Assembly (NCBI GenBank): GCA_001443495.1
Contig: LDXR01000006.1
Span: 84,696-148,695, forward strand
Length of the DNA stretch: 64,000 bases
Origin: a candidate division NC10 bacterium CSP1-5
GTDB taxonomy: Bacteria; Methylomirabilota; Methylomirabilia; Methylomirabilales; CSP1-5
Direction: 5' to 3'
Shown: piece by piece, positions 8,220 to 16,533 of the stretch
Position numbering within the stretch: position 1 is the first letter of the stretch
How the letters are laid out: each line of letters opens with the position of its first letter
Translations under genes and position numbers: made by a program
The notes under the pieces: model-generated
Database searches by the model: none
Told to the model about the DNA's origin: nothing
The model's input: only the letters and a program-made list of their open reading frames with translations

Positions 8220-9655
8220 GTCACAATCCCCTTTCTCAGGAGCAGGGCGACCGGGGTCCGGTCCTGCTTCATGCGGTCCGCGGCCCAGCGGATGGCCTGC
8301 GGAATCGTCTCCTCCTCCAGGATCTGGTAGGGAATCCGCAGGGTCTCGAGGAGCGTCGGGGTGATCTGGCCCGTCAAGAGGTGCTCTGGCGCGTCCTTGC
8401 CCCCGTATCCGCGCCAGCCGATCAGGAGCAGGCAGGGGATCCGGTAGAGCAGGGCCAGCGAGGAGAGGGCATCGAGGCTCTGCCCCAGACCCGAGTTCTG
8501 CATCAGGACGACCGGCTGCTTGCCGCCGAGGTAGGCCCCTGTGGCCATGCCCACCGCCGCGTCCTCCCGCGCCGCCTGGACGTAGCCATGCTCGGCCAGG
8601 AGGGTGAAGAGTCCTTTCATGAGCGAGCAGGGGACCCCGGTGAAGAAGTCAAAGCCGGCTTCCATGAGGAGCCGGACGAACTCGTGCGCCGTGACCCCTG
8701 TCGCCCTCGGTTGCGGCCTCGCTGCCGGCCGCCCTCGGTCGGGGACGGTCTGGTCCATCTGCGGTCGGCGAGATCGCGTGACGACCGGTGCCGCGAACGT
8801 CGGTCGCGGAAAATCCTGAAGGATCAGGCGGTCGATCTCTTCCTCGAGTCGATGACAGAACTCGATCTCCTTGATGGCGCGTTGGTACTGGTCGATGCCG
8901 AGGTAGCGGAGAAACCGGCGGATGCCCCAGTCCACCGCCTCGTACGGGACCGTGGGGGCTGCCATGTCCCCCATGCGGATGATGAGGGACTTGACGAGCG
9001 GCTCGGGCTCGAGCGGGGTGTTCCAGAGCGGATGCTCGCCGATCTGGGCGCGAAACCGGGTGATATGCTCTTCCCGGTAGAATTCCCCGCGGAATTTCAT
9101 GAAGTCGATTGCTGTCCAGAAGTCCCACCGCGCCGAGGCGAAGGCACAATCGGGAAGGAAGAACTGGATCGGATTGATCCAGACGTCGAAATAGGGATGG
9201 CTCAGGAGGCTCACGGCCGCGGCGAGGCGATCCGTGCCGGGCCGGCCCACCTGTGGGTCCCCCACCACGGTCGCTGCCGTCTCAAGATGGTGGGCAAAGA
9301 CCGGGGCCTCCTCGACGATGCGCCGCAGCGCGTAGATCTTCCGCTCGACCAGATGCCAGCCCTTCTCATCCGAGACGGGAAGGATGTCGAGATGCGCCTC
9401 GAGCTCCTGGATCGCGCTCTCCTTGCGGTCATGCAGGGCGCCGAAATCGCGGCGCGTGAACTCGCCGCTCGGAAAGACCTCGAGCGCGACGTCCAGGAAG
9501 TCGCGGAAGTTGTCCAGGGTATGGGCGTACACCCCGTGGTAATGGGTCGGCTGCCTGTCGATGATGGGCAGGCTCGCGTAGATGGCCGCGCCCGGGTCGA
9601 GGCCGCAGCTCTTCAGCAGCTTGGTCGCGAGGATCGCGTGCGTCCCCCAGTCCAT
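8216..9655 (-). CDS. Fusion: unknown His-rich domain plus phosphonopyruvate decarboxylase alpha/N-terminal half
   Basis: A 479-residue protein with two parts. Residues 1-285 form a histidine- and aspartate-containing domain beginning WGTHAILATK. It loosely resembles zinc-dependent phospholipase C or HD-type metallohydrolases, but I cannot assign it. A Pro/Arg-rich linker follows, then residues 321-479 are the Pyr domain of a thiamine-diphosphate decarboxylase: FFTGVPCS, the cofactor-activating Glu364 in REDAAVG, and QNSGLGQSLDAL. The partner PP domain is the next gene. The ATG at 9655 is chosen because it lies 2 nt after the upstream stop; the longer open frame upstream is a shadow of that gene. 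Confidence 0.75.
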   Translation of the reverse strand: MDWGTHAILATKLLKSCGLDPGAAIYASLPIIDRQPTHYHGVYAHTLDNFRDFLDVALEVFPSGEFTRRDFGALHDRKESAIQELEAHLDILPVSDEKGWHLVERKIYALRRIVEEAPVFAHHLETAATVVGDPQVGRPGTDRLAAAVSLLSHPYFDVWINPIQFFLPDCAFASARWDFWTAIDFMKFRGEFYREEHITRFRAQIGEHPLWNTPLEPEPLVKSLIIRMGDMAAPTVPYEAVDWGIRRFLRYLGIDQYQRAIKEIEFCHRLEEEIDRLILQDFPRPTFAAPVVTRSRRPQMDQTVPDRGRPAARPQPRATGVTAHEFVRLLMEAGFDFFTGVPCSLMKGLFTLLAEHGYVQAAREDAAVGMATGAYLGGKQPVVLMQNSGLGQSLDALSSLALLYRIPCLLLIGWRGYGGKDAPEHLLTGQITPTLLETLRIPYQILEEETIPQAIRWAADRMKQDRTPVALLLRKGIVT

Positions 9656-9657
9656 CG

Positions 9658-10866
9658 CTAGGCCTCCCTGTCGGCAGAGACCGGCCTCGGGGCCATCTCG
9701 GGATGCTCCTGGCGCTCGGCCCGCCTGTCCCGAATGAGGAGGGCGAGGACCGACGGCCAGAAGAGGTTGATCCCGATCGCCGCGGCCCAGAGAAACCACT
9801 CGAGCCGGTCCACCAGCGCTGCGAGAAGGACGATCAGGGCAAAGTCCCGGTGCATGACCTGGGCGAGAAGCCGATTGACCGGGCGGCGCCGGATCATGTA
9901 CGCCCCCATGGTCCCGGCCGCCGTAGCTGCGCCCACGACGAGCAGCGCGCCCACGATGAGCACGCTGGGCTCTGGCCTTCTCAGATACGCCGCCCGGACG
10001 ATAGCGGCAAAGATCCCCACGTGCACCAGGTTGTCCAGGACATAATCCATCACGCCGCCCCATCGGCTCTCCTGCAGCCTCAGGCGGGCCAGCATCCCGT
10101 CTAGCAGGTCGGTGAGATAGGCGAGGACGAAGAGCATCCCCCCGACGACTGTCCAGGCGTAATCGCCCTGCCACAAGCACGCGATGGCGCCGAGCCCGAT
10201 GAAAAATCCTGCCAGGGTGAGCTGGTTGGGGGTGACCCGCGTGTCGACCAGGGCACGCATGACTGGGAAGAGGAGGCGTCTCGAGCGGCGGATCAGCCAG
10301 CTATCGGTTGGCTTCCCCAGGGCCCGATAGAGGGCGGCCGCTGCCCTCTCGCTGGTCGTGTTGGCGAGATCGAGGCACACTGCCGCCCCCGAAAGGGGGA
10401 CCTGGACTGGAGGCTGCAGGCGTCCGGTCGGGACCGCGGGGCTCCCGAGTGCCACCGGAGCATCGGAACCCTGGCCCGCCGGGACCACGAACGGTGCCCC
10501 GGGATGATAGGCGGCCCTGAGTTCCGTGAGCAGGGGTGGGTTCAGCACGGTGCTCGCGCGGATGAAGAAGCACGGGGGGATCCCGTTGCCGCCCACGGCT
10601 TTGCTCACCGCTGCCGGTTCCGTGTCGACCCACTCGATCCGACTCTCGGATAGTCGCTCGCCCACCAGGGCCTGCAGCCGGGGGGCCGCGTCGCCGGCGC
10701 AGATGATCACGCGGCGCACGCCGGCGCGCTGTGTACTGACAAGGATGCGCCTGAGCAGGGAGACCCCGCCCACGCGCGCGGCGGCAACAGACCAGTCCCC
10801 GTGTGTCGGGGGGAGGACGATGGCCGTTCTTCCGACGTCATCCATTGGGGCGCTAGCGTGAGGCAT
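9658..10866 (-). CDS. CDP-alcohol phosphatidyltransferase with N-terminal nucleotidyltransferase-like domain
   Basis: A 402-residue, probably bifunctional or regulatory fusion. Residues 10-190 look like a degenerate nucleotidyltransferase Rossmann fold (RTAIVLPP, then VRRVIICAG). Residues 195-390 are a multi-spanning CDP-alcohol phosphatidyltransferase with the complete signature D253-x2-D256-G-x2-A-R261-x8-G-x3-D274-x3-D278. Such enzymes move a phospho- or phosphono-alcohol from its CMP-activated form to a lipid hydroxyl, or the reverse. The layout recalls the inositol-phosphate cytidylyltransferase/DIPP synthase fusions. The ATG at 10866 overlaps the upstream gene by 14 bp; ATG 10845 is an alternative. 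Confidence 0.8.
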   Translation of the reverse strand: MPHASAPMDDVGRTAIVLPPTHGDWSVAAARVGGVSLLRRILVSTQRAGVRRVIICAGDAAPRLQALVGERLSESRIEWVDTEPAAVSKAVGGNGIPPCFFIRASTVLNPPLLTELRAAYHPGAPFVVPAGQGSDAPVALGSPAVPTGRLQPPVQVPLSGAAVCLDLANTTSERAAAALYRALGKPTDSWLIRRSRRLLFPVMRALVDTRVTPNQLTLAGFFIGLGAIACLWQGDYAWTVVGGMLFVLAYLTDLLDGMLARLRLQESRWGGVMDYVLDNLVHVGIFAAIVRAAYLRRPEPSVLIVGALLVVGAATAAGTMGAYMIRRRPVNRLLAQVMHRDFALIVLLAALVDRLEWFLWAAAIGINLFWPSVLALLIRDRRAERQEHPEMAPRPVSADREA

Positions 10867-11599
10867 GGGTTGCAACAATCCTCGGGAGGACTTCCTCCCG
10901 GGCCCGATCGAGCTCTTTCGGCCCATCGATGTCGATCCACGAGAGTCCCGTGGTCACCGAACAGTGAACGGGGACACCCTTGGCGATCAACCGTTCCAGG
11001 GCGGCCGTGTAGTACTCGTTGGTCGCCCCTTCCTCCGTCAGCCGCTCGATTTCGGCGAAGAAGAGCCGCCCGCCGTCGCTGGAAAACCGCGCGATGCCGA
11101 GAAAGGTCCCCGTCACCTCGGCGGGAGGGACCGTCTTGCTCACCGCCAGGACCCGGGTGCCTCGGGCCGCGACTTTCTTGCTCTCGGCGTGGATCTCTTC
11201 GCTCACGGCGAGGCAGATTTCTCCTGGTCCTTCGAGGCAGGCCTTCAGGATGTCCGGATGGAAGAGGATGTCGGCGTAGCAGATGACGAAGGGGGATCCG
11301 AGGAGCCGTTCGCGGCTCACCCAGACCGAGTATAAATTATTCGTGTCGGCGTAGCGAGGATTCTCCACGACGGTGACCGGGAAGGGGCGCCCGCCGCCCG
11401 TCCCCCGCGCGAACGCACGGATCTGCTCCCCCAGGTAGCCGGTGACGATCACCGCCTCCGCGATCCGCTGCGCCGCCAGGGCGTCCAGCAGGTAGGCGAG
11501 GATCGGTCTGCCCCCCACATCCAAGAGACATTTGGGGGTCTCCACCGTGAAAGGCCGGAGGCGGGTCGCCTGGCCTGCCGCGAGCACGAGCGCCCTCAC
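10853..11599 (-). CDS. LicC/PntC-like nucleotidyltransferase (probable CTP:phospho- or phosphono-alcohol cytidylyltransferase)
   Basis: A 248-residue single-domain nucleotidyltransferase. The N-terminus has the family pattern LAAGQATRLRP followed by PKCLLDV. NPRYADTNNLYSVWV and the late WIDIDGPKEL resemble the LicC (phosphocholine) and PntC (2-aminoethylphosphonate) cytidylyltransferases more than sugar-nucleotide enzymes. GTG at 11599 is chosen because the protein then begins RALVLAAG and overlaps the hpnG stop as GTGA. With the phosphonopyruvate decarboxylase and CDP-alcohol transferase beside it, activation of a phosphonate head group with CTP is the most economical reading. A sugar-1-phosphate substrate cannot be excluded. 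Confidence 0.75.
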   Translation of the reverse strand: MRALVLAAGQATRLRPFTVETPKCLLDVGGRPILAYLLDALAAQRIAEAVIVTGYLGEQIRAFARGTGGGRPFPVTVVENPRYADTNNLYSVWVSRERLLGSPFVICYADILFHPDILKACLEGPGEICLAVSEEIHAESKKVAARGTRVLAVSKTVPPAEVTGTFLGIARFSSDGGRLFFAEIERLTEEGATNEYYTAALERLIAKGVPVHCSVTTGLSWIDIDGPKELDRAREEVLPRIVATHASR

Positions 11600-12333
11600 G
11601 GTCGCAGCTCCCGTAAGAGAGCGGCAATGGCCCGAGCGAGGTGTCGGGTGGCGATCCGGAGCCTCGCCGCCACGTGGAGCATCGGGGGAATCCACGACGG
11701 ATGCCGGAGGAGAGAGGCGGCGACGGCGATGGGCTTGAGGCGGCCGTCCGACGCCAGGAAGGCGCTTCCCCGTGCCGCCCAGGGCTCGGCGGCGGTATCC
11801 GAGACGACCCTGATCGCGAGGAACGGGATCCCTCGCCACTCCGCTGCTTCGGCCAGATAGGCGCTCTCCATGTCCACAGCCACGATCGGCCCGCCCGACC
11901 GCCTCTCAGCCGTCTCGGCTGGCGTCATGACTTTATCGACCGTGAGGATGGTCCCGACATGGAAGGGGAGCCCGATGGCCTTGGTGGCGCCCGTCGCGGT
12001 TTCGAGCAGGAAGGGGTCAGCGGCGAAGGATTCGGCATGTCGAATCACCTGAGAGGCGACGACGAGGTCCCCGAGAACCGCCTCGGACCCCACCCCCCCA
12101 CAGAAGCCGGCCGACAGGAGCACGCTGGGCGTGCCAAGCGAGGCGACGGCCCGGTCCGCTCCACGCGCACCCATCCCCGCCTGCAGCAGGAGGATTCGAT
12201 TCCCCTCATCGCGGTACCGGAGGAGGCCATCGACATTCCGGTCTCTCCGAAGCCCGAGATGCTTGACGAGCGGGGCCGCCTCCACCCCGAGGGCCACTAC
12301 GATCGTAGCCGGGCCATGGGCCAATCGAGACAT
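11596..12333 (-). CDS. hpnG: Hopanoid-associated nucleoside phosphorylase HpnG
   Basis: A 245-residue protein of the PNP/MTA-SAH nucleosidase superfamily. SAGFCGGVG and the substrate-binding VDMESAYLAEAA with the acidic VVSDTA motif are the hallmarks. HpnG removes adenine from adenosylhopane, the product of HpnH, giving a ribosyl or phosphoribosyl hopane. A long in-frame extension upstream is a shadow; ATG 12333 has a GAGGCAAGG ribosome site and starts the family-typical sequence. It lies 13 bp after the small unknown gene. Confidence 0.86.
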   Translation of the reverse strand: MSRLAHGPATIVVALGVEAAPLVKHLGLRRDRNVDGLLRYRDEGNRILLLQAGMGARGADRAVASLGTPSVLLSAGFCGGVGSEAVLGDLVVASQVIRHAESFAADPFLLETATGATKAIGLPFHVGTILTVDKVMTPAETAERRSGGPIVAVDMESAYLAEAAEWRGIPFLAIRVVSDTAAEPWAARGSAFLASDGRLKPIAVAASLLRHPSWIPPMLHVAARLRIATRHLARAIAALLRELRP

Positions 12334-12346
12334 CCTTGCCTCACCC

Positions 12347-12739
12347 CTATAGATCCCCCCGCGCCTCGGCCTCGGCGCGGAGCCGCTCCGCCTCGGCCTG
12401 GCGTAACTTGTCGCTCTTGGTTGCCCACGCCTCCCAGGATTTCCCAAAGGCGGTATCTTCCCCCGTGAAGTCCACGGCCACAATGTCGGCGTAGGGGATG
12501 GTCTGGGTACCAGGGGCTCCCTGGGGGAAGAACTGGAGATACGCCTGAGATCCGCGCGCCTGGCGGTTAAAGATGTACCCTTCGATGCGCGTGCCATCCT
12601 TCAGTTCGAGGGCGACATCGCCCCGATAATCAAAGGCCGCCTCGATGACCTCCTGAAGTTCCGTGGGATTCGCGGGACGGAACGAGCGCCCTTCCCACTG
12701 GGGTCGTTCCGAGCCGTGTGCCTTCGTCTCCTGAGGCAT
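12347..12739 (-). CDS. Small conserved-looking protein of unknown function in the hopanoid operon
   Basis: A 130-residue soluble protein that I do not recognise. Residues 28-95 read as a small beta-barrel: strands around VALELKDGTRIEGYIFNR and IPYADIVAVDFTGED, reminiscent of Sm-like folds. A charged alpha-helical tail rich in Ala, Glu and Arg ends the protein. There is no signal peptide or membrane segment. Tight spacing (16 bp after hpnH, 13 bp before hpnG) argues that it is a real, co-translated gene with a role tied to side-chain formation. Confidence 0.7.
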   Translation of the reverse strand: MPQETKAHGSERPQWEGRSFRPANPTELQEVIEAAFDYRGDVALELKDGTRIEGYIFNRQARGSQAYLQFFPQGAPGTQTIPYADIVAVDFTGEDTAFGKSWEAWATKSDKLRQAEAERLRAEAEARGDL

Positions 12740-12755
12740 GGCCCGCCCGCCCCCT

Positions 12756-13769
12756 TCACGAATTCGGCATCAGCGTCACCCTGACCGTCCGGGCAAAGCC
12801 CGACCAGGAGCTGAACGTATCATCGACGGCGGTGGCCTCGTAGCCGCAGTGCACCATGCAGTCGGCGCACTTGTCGTTGCGGCCGGTCCCGTACCGGTCC
12901 CAGTCGGTGGTCTCCATCAATGCCTTGTAGCTGGGGGCGTAGCCATCTTGCAGCAGATAGCAGGGTCGCTGCCACCCAAAGATGTTGTATGTGGGATTTC
13001 CCCAGGGCGTGCACTGGTAATCGCGCTTCCCCATGAGGAATTCGAGGAACAGGGGCGACTGGTTGAAGCGCCAGTGTTTCTTGCGATCCTTGAGGATGGC
13101 CCCAAAGAGCTCTGTGACGCGATGGCGCCGGAGGAAGTGCTCCTGATCGGGGGCCTTCTGGTAGCTGTACCCCGGGGAGATCATCATCCCTTCGACCCCG
13201 AGTTCCATCATCCTGTCAAAGAATGTCCGGACCCGCTCCGGGTTGGCGCCGTCGAAGAGGGTCGTGTTGGTCGTGACCCGAAAGCCGCGCGCCAGCGCTA
13301 CCTTGATGGCCCTCAGCGCGATATCGTACACCCCATCCCGGCAGACGGCGATGTCGTGCTCTTCTCTGAGCCCGTCCATGTGAATGCTGAAGGTCAGATA
13401 CGTGGATGGCGTGTACTCGTCAAGCTTGCGCTCCAGCAAGAGCGCGTTGGTGCAGAGGTAGACGTACTTCTTCTGCGCAACGAGCCCCCGGACAATCTCG
13501 GGCATGTCGGGATGAATCAGGGGTTCGCCCCCGGGGATACTCACGATCGGCGCCCCGCATTCATCGGCGACGGCCCAGCACTCCTCGGGTGTCAGGCGTT
13601 TCTGCAGGACGTGCTCGGGGTATTGAATCTTGCCGCAGCCGGCACAGGCCAGGTTGCACCGAAAGAGGGGCTCGAGCATCAGCACGAGGGGATACCTGGT
13701 ATTCCCCTTGAGCTTTTGGCGGAGCACGTACAGGGTAACGGCGAGCGACTGCGAGAGCGGAACTGCCAT
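12756..13769 (-). CDS. hpnH: Adenosylhopene-forming radical SAM enzyme HpnH
   Basis: A 337-residue radical SAM protein that adds the 5'-deoxyadenosyl group to diploptene, the first step of C35 hopanoid side-chain synthesis. The cluster motif is C38-x3-C42-x2-C45 (CNLACAGC). A SAM-binding GGEP appears as SIPGGEPLIHP, and a C-terminal cysteine-rich region (CADCMVHCGYEA) is like the HpnH SPASM-like tail. Length and N-terminus (hydrophobic lead before RYPLVLMLEPLFRC) match the family. It is the second gene of the operon, 24 bp after the CruF-like gene. Confidence 0.95.
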   Translation of the reverse strand: MAVPLSQSLAVTLYVLRQKLKGNTRYPLVLMLEPLFRCNLACAGCGKIQYPEHVLQKRLTPEECWAVADECGAPIVSIPGGEPLIHPDMPEIVRGLVAQKKYVYLCTNALLLERKLDEYTPSTYLTFSIHMDGLREEHDIAVCRDGVYDIALRAIKVALARGFRVTTNTTLFDGANPERVRTFFDRMMELGVEGMMISPGYSYQKAPDQEHFLRRHRVTELFGAILKDRKKHWRFNQSPLFLEFLMGKRDYQCTPWGNPTYNIFGWQRPCYLLQDGYAPSYKALMETTDWDRYGTGRNDKCADCMVHCGYEATAVDDTFSSWSGFARTVRVTLMPNS

Positions 13770-13793
13770 GATACGACGCCTCCTTGGGCCGGC

Positions 13794-14711
13794 CTATTCG
13801 AGGTGGGGATCCCTCCACACCGGTTCCACGGGGAGTGATCCTCTGCCGTTTGCAGGGGCGTCTCGGGCGGAGAGGACGACTGGCACCCGCTCGAGATGCC
13901 CCCGAGATGACCGCTGGCCTTCCCGCCACCGCGCGGTGATGGTGACCGCTAGGCACGTGGTCAGGGGACCGTAGATGAAGAGACCCACAAGGAGCAGGGT
14001 CTGCTCCCCGATGAACCAGGTGACGGTGAGGGCAAATGCCAGGACAATATAGTACAATCCCGGCCCATACAGCGGGCGCAGGGGGAGCCGCGCCGCCCAG
14101 GCGGGTGCTCCGGGCCTGATCGACCGCTCGAGGAGCGCAAAGAGGATCAGGATCGCAGAGCCCACGACCCCCCACCCGACAAAATTAGACACCGGAACCC
14201 CAAAGTACACCCCCCCCTCAGGATAATAGAAGATCTGCCCGAGAAACCACCGATCACCCCGGACGGCGATGGGGTCTACGACGACGTCGATGAGGACAAA
14301 GAAGACCACGGCCAGCAGGAGGACGGGGGCGCCGAATCGGTCGCGGTGAGGGAGCGACAATGCCCAGCGGCTCTCCCCATCCCTGAGGGGTCGGAGGAGC
14401 GCGAGGGAGGCCACCGTCCAGCTCGCATATGCGAGGAAGACGAAGGAGAGGGAATCCATGAAGGGTACCCCGGCGATCCAGAGTTCCCTCCCGGCAGTCG
14501 TGGGCAGGTAGTGGTACAGGCCAAAGGGGACCCCGAACCGGATCGACAGGGATTCGGCGGTAAAGGCCACACTCCACGCCACGACCGTGAAGAGGAGGGT
14601 CCGTCGCCACCCCATATCTGCCACAGCCGCGAAGAGATAGAGAAGGAGGAAGGCGACGACGTACGGTCGCAGCACGACAGTGCCAACGACGAGCTGGACA
14701 AAGGAATCCAT
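13794..14711 (-). CDS. Carotenoid biosynthesis protein, CruF/DUF422 family
   Basis: A 305-residue membrane protein with about seven to eight hydrophobic helices. The segment IFYYPEGGVYFGVPVSNFVG is diagnostic of the DUF422/CruF family, whose studied members hydrate the end of acyclic or monocyclic carotenoids. The pairs AESLSIRFG and PFGLYHY also fit. It is the first gene of the hopanoid operon, 10-20 nt after a likely start of transcription. Either the organism makes a carotenoid as well, or this member acts on another polyprenoid such as squalene or a hopene; sequence alone does not decide. Confidence 0.75.
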   Translation of the reverse strand: MDSFVQLVVGTVVLRPYVVAFLLLYLFAAVADMGWRRTLLFTVVAWSVAFTAESLSIRFGVPFGLYHYLPTTAGRELWIAGVPFMDSLSFVFLAYASWTVASLALLRPLRDGESRWALSLPHRDRFGAPVLLLAVVFFVLIDVVVDPIAVRGDRWFLGQIFYYPEGGVYFGVPVSNFVGWGVVGSAILILFALLERSIRPGAPAWAARLPLRPLYGPGLYYIVLAFALTVTWFIGEQTLLLVGLFIYGPLTTCLAVTITARWREGQRSSRGHLERVPVVLSARDAPANGRGSLPVEPVWRDPHLE

Positions 14712-14728
14712 CGTTTCCCCCGTGGCCG

Positions 14729-14734
14729 ATTATA
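14729..14734 (-). promoter_or_regulatory. Likely -10 box of the minus-strand hopanoid operon
   Basis: Read on the minus strand this is a perfect TATAAT, placing the transcript start about 10 nt before the ATG at 14711. The best -35 (TTGCAA) is 20 nt upstream, which is long, so another sigma factor or an activator may be involved. Confidence 0.45.
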
Positions 14735-14845
14735 GTAGAGCGGTTTCAAGGAACTTGCAACGGAAAAAATGGCACGACGGGGGGCTGATCTCGTGCGTTC
14801 GAACCAGGGGCCCGCATCTTCACGGCGACAAAGGCCGGTTCGTCC

Positions 14846-14876
14846 TTGACATTTGCGGCCTGCTATCCTGTATACT
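14846..14876 (+). promoter_or_regulatory. Sigma-70-like promoter of the lipid-transport/hopene operon
   Basis: TTGACA at 14846-14851 and TATACT at 14871-14876, separated by 19 nt, face mlaE. The leader would be about 115 nt. The spacing is 2 nt longer than optimal. Confidence 0.5.
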
Positions 14877-14996
14877 ATCACGCCGGGAAATGGCCCGGAT
14901 GGTTGCTGTGGCGCGGGTCTTCCCGAGCGTTGAGGGGGAATCTTCCTCGGCGTCGGGATCCCCCCAGGGAGTTGCTATGCTGTCTGAGGAAGGGCG

Positions 14997-15764
14997 ATGA
15001 GGATTCTCTGGCTCCTTGGCGAGTGGGCCCTGACTTCCCTCCGCGACGGGGGCCGGATGATGATCTTTCTCGGCACCGCCCTCTGCTGGATCTTTCTCCC
15101 CCCCCTCAAGTGGCGGCGCATGATCGCCCGGATCCACTTCATCGGGGCCAAGTCGCTCTTGGTGATCCTCCTCACGGGCGCCTTCACCGGAATGGTCCTG
15201 GGGCTCCAGGTCTTCTATACCCTGACGAAATTTGGCTCGGAGGCCTTCCTCGGCCCGGCGGTGGCCTTGACCCTGATCCGCGAGTTAGGACCGGTCCTGT
15301 GCGCCCTGATGGTCACGGGGCGCGCTGGCTCGGCCCTAACGGCCGAAATCGGGATCATGCGCATCACCGAACAGATCGATGCGCTGCACGTTATGGCGCT
15401 CAACCCCATGCGATACCTGGTCGTCCCGACGATCCTGGCCGGCCTGATCGCGTTCCCCCTGCTGACCGCCATCTTCGATTTGGTCGGGATCTACGGGGGG
15501 TATCTCGTGGGGGTGAAGCTCCTGGGGATCGGGGAGGGGACCTATTTCGGAGAGATGGAGACCTACGTGGGTCTCGGGGATATCACCCAGGGGATCCTCA
15601 AGTCGCTGAGCTTCGGACTGTTGGTGACGTGGGTCTGCTGTTACAAGGGATTCTATACCGGCTACGGGGCCGAGGGGGTGAGCCGGGCCACGACCGAGGC
15701 GGTGGTCCTCTCCTCGGTGTTGATCCTGGTCTGGGATTACTTTGTCGGTTCGGTGCTTCTGTAA
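14997..15764 (+). CDS. mlaE: MlaE-type ABC lipid transporter permease
   Basis: A 255-residue inner-membrane permease with five to six hydrophobic helices. Family landmarks are LIRELGPVLCALMVTGRAGSA, the following AEIGIM, and TEQIDALHVMALNP. It forms the membrane core of an Mla-like complex that moves lipids between inner membrane and periplasm. The ATG has a GAGGAAGGG ribosome site. Its stop overlaps the start of mlaF by one base (TAATG). The place beside hopanoid genes suggests hopanoids or hopanoid-linked lipids as cargo. Confidence 0.93.
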   Translation: MRILWLLGEWALTSLRDGGRMMIFLGTALCWIFLPPLKWRRMIARIHFIGAKSLLVILLTGAFTGMVLGLQVFYTLTKFGSEAFLGPAVALTLIRELGPVLCALMVTGRAGSALTAEIGIMRITEQIDALHVMALNPMRYLVVPTILAGLIAFPLLTAIFDLVGIYGGYLVGVKLLGIGEGTYFGEMETYVGLGDITQGILKSLSFGLLVTWVCCYKGFYTGYGAEGVSRATTEAVVLSSVLILVWDYFVGSVLL

Positions 15765-16522
15765 TGTCGGGGCCCATGGTCGAGATGCGCAATGTGCATA
15801 AGTCCTTCGGAGGACAGCAGGTGCTCCGGGGACTCGATCTGCAGGTGACCCAGGGAGAGATTCTGGTCATCATCGGCCGAAGTGGCGGCGGCAAGAGCGT
15901 CCTCCTGAAGCACTTGATGGGTCTGCTGAAGCCGGACCAGGGCCAGATCGTGATCAACGGCCAGGAGATCTCGCGACTCCGCGGACGGGAGCTCGACCAA
16001 CTCCGGGAGCGGTTTGGCGTGGTCTTTCAGGGGGGGGCCCTCTTTGACTCCCTGACGGTCTTTGAAAACGTGGCTTTTCCGCTCCGGGAGAAGACCCGCC
16101 TTCCCGAGGAGGCCATTCGGGAGAAAGCCCTAACCCTCTTGAAACAGGTGGGTCTGGCGGACATGGGCCACAAGTATCCCGCCGAGGTGAGCGGGGGGAT
16201 GAGGAAGCGGGTCGCGCTGGCCCGGGCGCTCACCATGGAGCCGGAGGTCGTCCTCTTCGACGAACCGACGACCGGTCTCGATCCGATCATGGTGAATGCC
16301 ATTCATCGGCTGATCCTCGACCTGCATCGGCGCGTCGGCTTTACGGCCATCATGGTCAGCCACGAGATCCCCGAGATCTTCGGGATTGCCGACCGGGTCG
16401 CGATGCTGCATCGGGGGGCGGTGGTCGAGGCGGGGACTCCGGAGGCGATCCAGGCATCCGCCAATCCCGTGGTCCGCCAGTTCATCACCGGCGATCCCGA
16501 AGGGCCGATCCAGCCCGACTGA
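15764..16522 (+). CDS. mlaF: MlaF-type ABC transporter ATPase
   Basis: A 252-residue ATPase that would energise MlaE. Walker A is GRSGGGKS, the ABC signature is VSGGMRKRVALAR, and Walker B is VVLFDEPTTGLDP, followed by a switch histidine in VSHEIPE. ATG 15764 is chosen over a much longer upstream open frame, which only shadows mlaE; it begins SGPMVEMRNVHKSFG and is translationally coupled to mlaE. Confidence 0.95.
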   Translation: MSGPMVEMRNVHKSFGGQQVLRGLDLQVTQGEILVIIGRSGGGKSVLLKHLMGLLKPDQGQIVINGQEISRLRGRELDQLRERFGVVFQGGALFDSLTVFENVAFPLREKTRLPEEAIREKALTLLKQVGLADMGHKYPAEVSGGMRKRVALARALTMEPEVVLFDEPTTGLDPIMVNAIHRLILDLHRRVGFTAIMVSHEIPEIFGIADRVAMLHRGAVVEAGTPEAIQASANPVVRQFITGDPEGPIQPD

Positions 16523-16533
16523 GGGGGGCGCGC

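Noticed and set aside
14846-15763. In-frame extension upstream of mlaF
   Set aside because: Overlaps mlaE entirely and has no homology; the ATG coupled to the mlaE stop explains the gene.
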